64,000 nt of DNA from Isoetes taiwanensis (taxonomy: Eukaryota > Streptophyta > Lycopodiopsida > Isoetales > Isoetaceae). The stretch's first letter is position 1, and every line of letters starts with the position of its first letter. The notes under the pieces are model-generated. The model had not been told where the DNA came from, ran no database searches, and saw nothing but the letters and a program-made list of their open reading frames with translations. The translations under genes and the position numbers were made by a program. The DNA lies in contig JAJEKV010000011.1 of the NCBI GenBank assembly GCA_021234155.1, forward strand, positions 6,991,132 to 7,055,131. The letters are read 5' to 3'. This document shows positions 57,201-64,000 of this stretch, piece by piece.

Positions 57201-57980
57201 ATTTAGAAGTGGTTGCCACTACACAAAATTAGAGTTTAGCTAAGGTAATAATACAAAAAACTCATCTTTTATGGTAGGCAATATTTTTTATGAATGTCAC
57301 CCTTCCTTGGCAACATAGATCTTGAATTTCATGTTAAAGTAACATATTATGTACAAGATTTGATTTAAAATAGACATGGACCATTTCTAGTTTGTACTTA
57401 GGCTTGCCATATTTTAAAGCAAGATAGCATTCTTTTTCAACTCATAATTGATGAAACATCTAATAGAAGTTTAAAATATAGTTTGTATCGTCTTAGTGCA
57501 AAACACACGATAAAATCTTTTTATTTTTTACTATCATAAACTTAGTACACGTGTTTGCTGCCTAAGAGTTCCTACTTTAGGTATAATAATAGTAACTTTA
57601 GCTTGTTTTTCATGATAGACTATAATTTTTATGGGTTCAAGCTTCATTGGCAACATAGATCTCCAATTTGATGTTAAAAATAACATACTACTATATGTAA
57701 GATTTGAATATAAATGGGCATGGACCATTATGGTCCACAATTAACGAATTGGATATAGAATTAAATCTCTCTAATTATGATTACCAATTTTATTTATTGT
57801 GTTCATTTGTCACTTATACAATGATATGGTGATTTTCTACCTTCTCTAACATAATTTTTGGAAGGATAAGTGGAGATTCATATAGGTTCAGTTTGCTTGT
57901 GCTTCAACTTTACCATTAAATAATGCAATTCTAGCAACCAACTAATTAAGATGAGGATGTTCTGGCTTCTTGAATGATCA
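54236..57980. other. No confident gene inside the large insertion; one minus-strand ORF noted
   Basis: A minus-strand ORF at 55942-55574 (122 codons) contains RDLQNILGESILVEPCPSFN and RGELKRHHGEAEHFILLPQK, which read like protein but are unrecognised and lack neighbours. Positions 55350-55465 carry repeats of TTAAGAACTCTGATGG. A TATA-like CTATATAAGG lies at 54295. The stretch from 55980 to 57980 is AT-rich. Confidence 0.35.
57311..57735. repeat. Diverged direct repeat of about 85 bp
   Basis: GGCAACATAGATCTTGAATT... at about 57311-57390 and GGCAACATAGATCTCCAATT... at about 57649-57733 share ATGTTAAA-TAACATA, AAGATTTGA and ATGGACCATT in order. They may be remnants of one repeat family or of two LTRs; nothing coding lies between. 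Confidence 0.7.
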
Positions 57981-57997
57981 TAAGCCATGTGGACCAG

Positions 57998-58105
57998 CAA
58001 AGGAAGGAAGGAAGGAAGGAGGGAGGGAGGGAGGGAGGGAGGGAGGGAGGGAGTTTTAACGTCCACGGAACCCAATCGGGTTATGGGAAACAGACATGGC
58101 AGTCT
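57998..58105 (-). mobile_element. LINE 3'-end fragment with a GGAAGG/GGGAGG tract
   Basis: The tract GGAAGG(n) then GGGAGG(n) at about 58000-58052 is followed by TTTTAACGTCCACGGAACCC and AATCGGGTTATGGGA. The GC-rich LINE at 45310-45368 has GGAAGG(n), then TTTTTATCGTCCATGGAGAC and CAATCGGTCTATGGGA in the same relation. This is therefore a very short copy of the same LINE family's 3' end on the minus strand. The expanded purine tract could form G-quadruplex or triplex structures. Confidence 0.75.
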
Positions 58106-59535
58106 ATCTTTATTTTTCATAGTTCTAGCTTTTTATATTTGTTTTTCATTCTTTTGCATTGCTTCCACAACTTGAGAAGATAAAAAATACAAGTTTTGAG
58201 TTCACCATTCAATACATAGGTTTATAAAATCCATGGAACGCGTACTCTAACAGATAACTTGGAATGAACACTAGAAAGTTTATGTTAAACCTCAAGATCA
58301 GGAGCATTGATTATTTTTAATGAATAGAGTAGCTCATGAGGTGCTTATATCCCGCAATTGAAACTGAAATTGATTAACATGAGGGAGTTCTTAATTTTAA
58401 AAAGAAGGTGGACCGGTAATGGTCTCAGGTAATACGAACCTTTCTTGATTTCTTGAAAACAAACGCTATGTTTTTTTTACGTCTTTGTTTTTGGGGTGAT
58501 TCCATATCGTGGTAACCTTTCATAATGTGATTTTTTTGAGGATGACTTTGAATCATTTTACTCCTATATAGACATAAGTTATCATTCACTTGTAATTGAA
58601 AAAATAAAAGAAAATCAAAACCTCATCATCAAGGCTAATGGACATTTTTCATAGATAAAGCAAGTTGTCTAATACTTATATTCAAAATTTTGGGTCAAAA
58701 TTCATTTTCCTACAAAAGTTAGAGATTTGATTTGGGAACAGCTTTTTGGAAACCAGTATTGGTTCACAGAAGACAAGCAGCAGTTTTGACCCTGTCATGT
58801 TCAAACAACCCTATCTCCCTTCTCAGACCTCGGATTGAGGTGCAGTTTTTTGTGCCTTACTCTCTAACTCGTGTAGAAAAATACAAAAATAATGAAAAAA
58901 ATCATAAAAATTGTCTTGCCGAGACAGTTTTACTTTATCTAAACATGTAGTGAAACAGACTGTGTAACTCTCATGAATGGGGATCAATAGATTTTTAGGT
59001 ATTTTTCCCATGCAACATGACTGCCATATATTAACATATAAGAAGGGTTTGACTGATTATTGAACCCCTGATTTTATGTGAATTTTAACGCGAACAGTGC
59101 AAATGCACCTTTTCTGGTACATCATGTGACGACTCTAGTGTTAATGGACGTAATTTGATGAGACTCCCCATTACTAAGCATGGTGTCCACTTCTACATTT
59201 TCCATCCTTTCTTAATAGTGAACAACAAAAAATAAAAATAAAAACAATGTACATATGCCTTTAATAGTATCCATGCAATTCAAGATGATAGTTATCCCCC
59301 CTTTTTTTTAACAATGTCTCCAAAGTATTGTCAAAATTTTCTCTTATTTGCTTTTTCTTATAGGTAAGCAAATCCCTTAAATAATTAAAGTGCACTTGGC
59401 GACTTTAACCCAAAACCTAGTGGTTATATCATGATTAAGGAAATCGATAAACTTCGCAATGGGAATCTCATAGTTGTAATAGTCAAGGTCTTACTATTGG
59501 GAGGGTATTAGAACACTCGGCAAGGAAATGTACGT
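58106..59535. other. No gene seen
   Basis: AT-rich non-coding sequence inside the 9.36-kb insertion. Short ORFs such as 58732-58950 are unsupported. Confidence 0.4.
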
Positions 59536-59655
59536 TTGAATCTTGCATGTTCTAAACATACAGACGAGACGATGAAGAGAAATGTTCGCGGCGGCTTGAA
59601 TCTTGCATGTTCTAAACATACAGACGAGACGATGAAGAGAAATGTTCGCGGCGCA
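59536..59655. repeat. Exact 60-bp tandem duplication
   Basis: The unit TTGAATCTTGCATGTTCTAA, continuing ACATACAGACGAGACGATGA and AGAGAAATGTTCGCGGCG, is present twice with period 60. Its last 20 bases (GAAGAGAAATGTTCGCGGCG) recur at 59996-60015 inside another repeat. Confidence 0.95.
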
Positions 59656-59981
59656 ATAAAGTTCCCACTAGTCCAAATTTGTGAAATATGATTTTGCATC
59701 ACGTTGCTAGACATGGAAAATAAATATTGGATGATGCTTTAAAACCCTAAACGTTGGGATTGTGCCCAAATGCCCATGGTGGTTATGAAAATTGAATATG
59801 TATTCTTTAGACGCTAGGCACTAGCATAGGTCTCAATCTTGCTTATTCCTAGACTGACAGGCATCCACTATTACCAAATGGATCAGTTGAGAGAGATCTT
59901 TGCCTCCACTATTATTAAATAGATCAGTAGAGAGATTTTTGCCTCGAGAGTATTCCCTTCTTCTGACTCACTCTGCCAAAT

Positions 59982-60044
59982 ACAGGGGAGCCGGGGAAGA
60001 GAAATGTTCGCGGCGGCCTTGGCCGCCGCGATAAATTTCTTGTA
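59982..60044 (+). repeat. Hairpin-bearing dispersed repeat, left copy
   Basis: ACAGGGGAGCCGGGGAAGAG followed by AAATGTTCGCGGCGGCC and TTGGCCGCCGCGATAAATTT. The inner GCGGCGGCC/GGCCGCCGC arms form a 9-bp hairpin with a two-base loop. An inverted copy lies at 63731-63799. The element type is unknown. Confidence 0.8.
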
Positions 60045-60370
60045 TTAAAAATTGTACTACGTTGGACTATGCCTCAAAGTGGCATTTTAAGATCCACTTC
60101 TCTAAATTTTGGTTTGGACTTATATAAAGGCTTTTCCAAAGGCCTTTGTAAAGAAAAGGCATGCCTTTTATCTATACATGCATATTGCCAAGTGGCTTCA
60201 AACCAAGTTATTTCTTTCATGCATTTGTTTGCTTCTTGCAAAAAGTTGCAAAAAAGCACATGCATCGTGACCAAAAGTGGTTCCATTTCATCCCCTAGCA
60301 TAAGAAAAAAAAGCCCTCTTTATTTTTGCGGTTACTTTGGAAACATGTTGTGAAATAAAACCCCTTACAT

Positions 60371-60622
60371 CTAGGGTTTTGCCTTGATATCTAACAGCTC
60401 TACAGGGCGCTTGCATTTCCTAAGCGGCGATGGTGATCTGCAAGAGCTCAATCTGCCTGTAACTTTGTTCTTCATGCTGGATGGCATACCCGTGGATGCT
60501 CCCCTTTTGGAAAACTTTGCAGACACTATTTCATAAAGTTGGGATCTACCTTTGCGTTTCAACACATTCATGTTGTTCCAGTTGAAGCTTTTGGCATTTG
60601 TGGAGCTGGCTTTCGGGAGCAT
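60371..60622 (-). CDS. Hypothetical minus-strand ORF, 83 aa, possibly a terminal exon
   Basis: The ORF begins MLPKASSTNAKSFNWNNMNV and ends RKCKRPVELLDIKAKP with a stop. It is basic and Ser-rich, with some resemblance in style to a nuclear protein tail (SCRSPSPLRKCKRPVE), but I do not recognise it. It lies within the 9.36-kb insertion, next to the hairpin repeat. It could be a captured gene fragment or chance. Confidence 0.25.
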   Translation of the reverse strand: MLPKASSTNAKSFNWNNMNVLKRKGRSQLYEIVSAKFSKRGASTGMPSSMKNKVTGRLSSCRSPSPLRKCKRPVELLDIKAKP

Positions 60623-60639
60623 TGTAGCATTGGATACTG

Positions 60640-62210
60640 GGTTCTTTTAAATCATAATGATGGATACAGCATATGATGCAGTTCAATTCAAATTCTAACA
60701 CTACCGATGGTTATGGATAGAAGACTTCAATCCAGGTCTGTACAATTATGGTTTTGAACATGAAAATTCAATGAGCTTGACATGTGAGTAGCTAAAAAAC
60801 AAATCTAGAAAATTCTATGGTGCATTTTTTAATTCTGCTACAAAGATATGAGCTCCAAACTTGTTCTAGATCATTACCAGGTTGAAGCATGTGCTATCAA
60901 TGCCATTATTGCTCCCAGCATATGGATTACAAGTTAGATCTTGTGTTTTTCAGTTTTAGCTTAAATTTGTGAAGTTGTATGTTCCATTATGAAATAAGAC
61001 TCTTTTGAGAACTTTGAGATTAGTTGGACTGAACTTGGTGGAGGGCTAAACTTGAGATACTTCTGAGATCACTGAACTTGTCCGACCTCTGCCATTTATT
61101 TTGGACAGTCTCTCAATTGGTTTATATCAGACCAAAGTTAGAGGTTCTTGTAACATGATTGCATTTTAATGTTTTAGAATATACATGAGGCTTTATTGCT
61201 ATGATCGATTATTGCAGATCTAATCTTGCAGATTCAAGCATTGACATAAAGGTTAACAATTAGCACTTGTTGTAGTATTGACATATGCGATGCTTTTACT
61301 CACATTCTAGTGTCGTACATGCAAAATTGATGGACTATCATAGGAGTTAATGGTCCTGATTGAGTTTCTTTGTGTACAGTTTTGAAACATGTATACATTT
61401 CTGAACAGAACACGGTGAAGGTTATAAGCCGTGGTGTCCCATAGCTTACATGCTAGTCCTTTCATTGTTACCCTACTCAAGCTAACATTTGTCTGGTTGA
61501 CTGCAGGTAACCGGGACTCCACCTCCTTGTTTTTGTTCATGTAGGATGGTGTTACAACTTCTAGTTGTTATCATAATTTGCAAATCCAGATAAGTTATCT
61601 GAACTCTATAATATCATGTGTCTTGCAGTAGAGCAAGAATACATAAATCTTATACTTGGATATTCTATCTTGATGCATGTGCTGTCTTAATGCAGGATAG
61701 CATTTGCTCAACTCCACTCATGGCTGTACATTTAATAAGACAAAGATTAACTGCTGCAAAGCGTTGATTATGGGCTGATTATGGATATGGATTAAGTGCT
61801 GCCAGAGCAATTTTTCAACATGATACTCTACTTTGACTTAGAACAAGTATTCAAAAGTAATGTTTGAACGATTATTATGTATTTTAGCTGTTTTAACTAC
61901 TTATTTTCTGTAGCAGAGTCAACATCTAGACATGCTTGTCAACTTTGACAAAATATATGAATTCTACATGATGTTGTAAATGTTCTATCTTTTTATTAGG
62001 ATATGACATACATATTTTGAATACAATGTTTAAGTATATTCTAGTCTGATATTCTATTCTAACAAGGCATTACGCAGAAATTGTTATCCAAGTCTTGGCC
62101 TAAAGAGAGTTGCACCTATTATCTTTAGGGCTGCTTATTGGACCTTTAAGTCCTCAATCTGCAGATTAGGATGGTAAGGTCAAAAGTCTTGATGGTTCCT
62201 TTTAGGTTCT
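60640..62210. other. No gene seen
   Basis: AT-rich DNA in the right part of the 9.36-kb insertion, up to the poly-T at 62224 where sequence of the hAT family's right end begins. No coding family was recognised. Confidence 0.4.
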
Positions 62211-62822
62211 AGAAAGACTTAAGTTTTTTTTTTTTCTACGCTGTTTATACGATTTCGCGTACGCAAAATTTGAAATAAAAAAAAAAAAAAAAAAAAAAAG
62301 GGTGAAATTCAAATTTCGCGTACGCGAAAATCTTCTGACGCCGGAATTTTTTTTGCCGTATTTTTTACGTTTTATACGGCAAATATGTGCCATATCATAC
62401 AATTCATACATATTCCGTATAAAACGTACAACGTATTGAACCTATCCCTGCATGGGGGAGGTAAGCGTTGTAAAAGGGAAAATTGTGGAAAAGGTGCTGC
62501 TGGTAGTACAGGCTTTTGCAAAGTTCATGGAGGAGGAAAGCGACAGGAGGAATCCCTATGGCCCAAAAAGCTGTAAGGAAGATATTGGCGAGGTTGCCAG
62601 GACTCCATGTGAGAGGTTTGCGCGAGGTCAATTGGGTCTTTGTGTTGCTCACAGTAGGCTTGTGCTGGATGGTAGAGTACATGATGTTCCTAATGTTGGA
62701 AATTCTCTTGGACCTAGTATTTCACTAAGTTTGTCTCGTGGTCTTGCATCAAGGCACGTGGCAAAACCACTTTCAATTCGAGAGAGCACATCTACTATAT
62801 CTAAAACTTCTTCAAGTGCTTT

Positions 62823-63075
62823 TCCTTGGACCCTAGCAGGTGTATGGTAGCCTCATCGCCCTTTCTCTGGGTTAATAAATACAAATACAGTGAAAATCTT
62901 GATGCGTGTGATGGTGGAACATTTTGGAAGGTGATAGATTGTAGTTGGATTGCTGAAGGAGCAGATTGTGAGCAGTACTCTGGGAGCGTGTTGGAGTTGC
63001 AGAAGAAGCAAGCGGGATTTCCAGGTGGGGATCAAGACTTACACCTGGGTTTTCTAGAGTAAGGTTATGTTTGAT
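62823..63075. other. Sequence directly after the zinc-finger copy; weak ORF
   Basis: After homology to the zinc-finger gene ends, a 78-codon ORF (62826-63062, from a non-ATG region; CDGGTFWKVIDCSWIAEGAD...) is open on the plus strand. It is unrecognised and may be chance. Confidence 0.25.
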
Positions 63076-63543
63076 TTAACAGTGATTGCTGCTGGAACTT
63101 AGCATGGATTTAGAGTTGAGTTGTAAGTGCGCGGACATAGACAAGCATGCATGATTGTCTATAAAGATTATTGTAGGATTGCATATCTGAATCTTGTATA
63201 AATTATCACAGATTGAATAAACTCTATCAAGTTGATCACCTAAAGCCATGATAGAAGAAGCTAGGCAGCTTAGAATAGCTAGAACTTCTGCAGAATGGAT
63301 CAAGATCATATTATTTCGGCAGAAACTAGTAAAGACGACATACTTCTCCTTGCATGCCGCTGTCAGAACAACATGATCTTGTTGAATTGGAATGCTTGAA
63401 AAGTATGGAAACTGCCTGGTGGGCCTCAATGAGGTCGAATTGACCAAAGAATATAGAATCAGGGAATTGGAAGCAAGATTTGGCCGCAAATAATCTAATT
63501 TTGGTGGCCACGAACTGCCAAAAACCCATCCGACTTGGCCCAC
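63076..63543 (-). mobile_element. Possible RNase H-like (RVT_3) fragment of a non-LTR element
   Basis: The minus strand is open for 155 codons and contains QDHVVLTAACKEKYVVFTSF, then HSAEVLAILSCLASSIMALG and PTIIFIDNHACLSMSAHLQL. The SAExxAIL helix followed by a hydrophobic strand ending in D is the pattern of the RNase H-like domain found at the end of many plant LINEs and related domesticated proteins. The first catalytic Asp is not visible. The call is tentative; no RT adjoins it. Confidence 0.35.
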
Positions 63544-63730
63544 AAACAGGCCGAGATGATCTAAGAACCCTTTTAAGAGCAGAATCGGGAGGTTCCAGGG
63601 AGATTGGGGTTGGATCCGATGGTCAGAAGGCCAGATCTGTGAGCTGCAAGCCGCGCTCCTGTAAGCTACGTTAGGTTAATGGTAATAAGAAAAGTTATTA
63701 ATAGCTTAATTAAAATTAAGGTTTATAGAT

Positions 63731-63799
63731 TACAAGAAATTTATCGCGGCGGCCAAGGCTGCCACGAACATTTCTCTTCCCCGACTCCCCTCTATTTGT
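63731..63799 (-). repeat. Hairpin-bearing dispersed repeat, inverted right copy
   Basis: Read on the minus strand this is GAGGGGAGTCGGGGAAGAGA followed by AATGTTCGTGGCAGCC and TTGGCCGCCGCGATAAATTT, nearly identical to 59982-60044. The right copy carries two changes in one hairpin arm. The final 200 bases of the window show no gene. Confidence 0.8.
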
Positions 63800-64000
63800 A
63801 AAAGCGAGCATTTCCTCTACGAGACTGACTAAATATTGTTTGATATAAATGGACGTGGATCAAATGATAATTGACATGGCTGAGGGGTTAGTGACCTTTA
63901 TAAACTTAAAATCCTTTGGCACGTTTGCTTATTGAAGCTGGACGGTGCGCATTGGGTTGTCAAGCTCTTATTGATTTTCTATTTGGTGTTGGGGTCAAAT

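Larger units (their letters stand above)
53093..62450. mobile_element. hAT-type element, copy 3, 9358 bp between matching ends
   Basis: The left end CAAGGATAGGTTCTGTACG and right end TTGAACCTATCCCTG (complement CAGGGATAGGTTCAA) belong to the same family as the elements at 13872 and 53843. The exact 8-bp duplication CATGGGGG (53085-53092 and 62451-62458) flanks it inside the zinc-finger copy. About 170 bp at the left and 240 bp at the right are family sequence, including TTCGCGTACGCGAA (a perfect palindrome, near 62319) and a decayed relative near 53189. The 8.9 kb between is not family sequence and has no transposase ORF. It holds copy 2, a LINE tail, simple repeats and AT-rich DNA. Whether the element moved as a 9.4-kb unit or was filled later by nested insertions cannot be decided here. 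Confidence 0.88.
52655..62822 (+). pseudogene. Partial second copy of the zinc-finger repeat gene, split by a 9.36-kb insertion
   Basis: Positions 52655-53092 match 43667-44119 of the upstream gene, and 62451-62822 match the continuation 44112-44510, both at high identity by eye. Homology begins at TGCAGCTACCCTGGG and ends in the Ser-rich tail at ACTTCTTCAAGTGC. The left part has a 10-bp deletion near 52832 and a 1-bp deletion near 52962, and the right part has a small internal deletion near 62545, so the frame is lost independently of the insertion. The two halves share the 8-bp sequence CATGGGGG, which is the target duplication of the hAT-type element between them. The protein would have lacked the first HGGG units anyway. 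It is not functional. Confidence 0.92.

Noticed and set aside
59536-59655. GTTTGAATCTTGC as a Pol III B-box
   Set aside because: No A-box or transcript-like structure; it is part of an exact 60-bp duplication.

Overview
The window looks like nuclear DNA of a land plant with a large, repeat-rich genome; a fern is my best guess, but nothing here fixes the genus. The reasons are GT-AG introns throughout, plant gene families (a GRAS-type fragment, a WRKY19-like HGGG zinc-finger repeat gene, a plant transglycosylase SLT-like fragment), LINE, Ty1/copia and Ty3/gypsy pieces, Helitron ends and hAT-type elements. I found no convincing tRNA, rRNA, CRISPR or bacterial feature. Most of the sequence is AT-rich; the block at about 45.4-50.9 kb is strikingly GC-rich and is mainly one LINE.

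Layout. 0-6 kb: a LINE reverse-transcriptase fragment (-), an array of about 26-bp palindromes, a four-exon TE-like gene (-, 2628-4352), then a copia RNase H tail (+) butted against a gypsy RT fragment (-). 6-13 kb: exon-like gene pieces (one TBC/Rab-GAP-like) upstream of a Helitron 3' end at 9563, and short hypothetical ORFs. 13.8-20.4 kb: a decayed TNP2/KDZ-like transposase locus whose first exon is split by a 703-bp hAT-type element carrying 20 alternating copies of a 14-bp motif; it is followed by exons with a SAM-like domain. 23.1-26.8 kb: an apparently intact four-exon gene (-) for a 624-residue unrecognised protein, also with a SAM-like segment. 27.2-30.4 kb: GRAS pseudogene and a 5'-truncated LINE (-). 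30.4-32.8 kb: a diverged 275-bp duplication and 2.5 copies of a 670-680-bp tandem repeat. 34.2-35.5 kb: a frameshifted SLT-domain gene, with a second Helitron end at 37672. 38.4-41 kb: 3' exons of an unknown gene and a helical protein gene. 42.8-44.5 kb: the zinc-finger repeat gene. 45.3-50.9 kb: LINE with a TIR element inside its endonuclease. 52.6-62.8 kb: a partial second copy of the zinc-finger gene, split by a 9.36-kb hAT-bounded insertion. 63 kb: an RNase H-like fragment.

The most interesting theme is one transposon family present three times (13872-14574, 53843-54227, 53093-62450), each with CARGGATAGGTTC ends and an exact 8-bp target duplication. Its interior carries palindromic or alternating inverted motifs that differ between copies. 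One copy interrupts a transposase ORF, one interrupts the duplicated zinc-finger gene, and one lies nested inside the largest copy. Functions below come from reading translated sequence by eye; no database search was possible.
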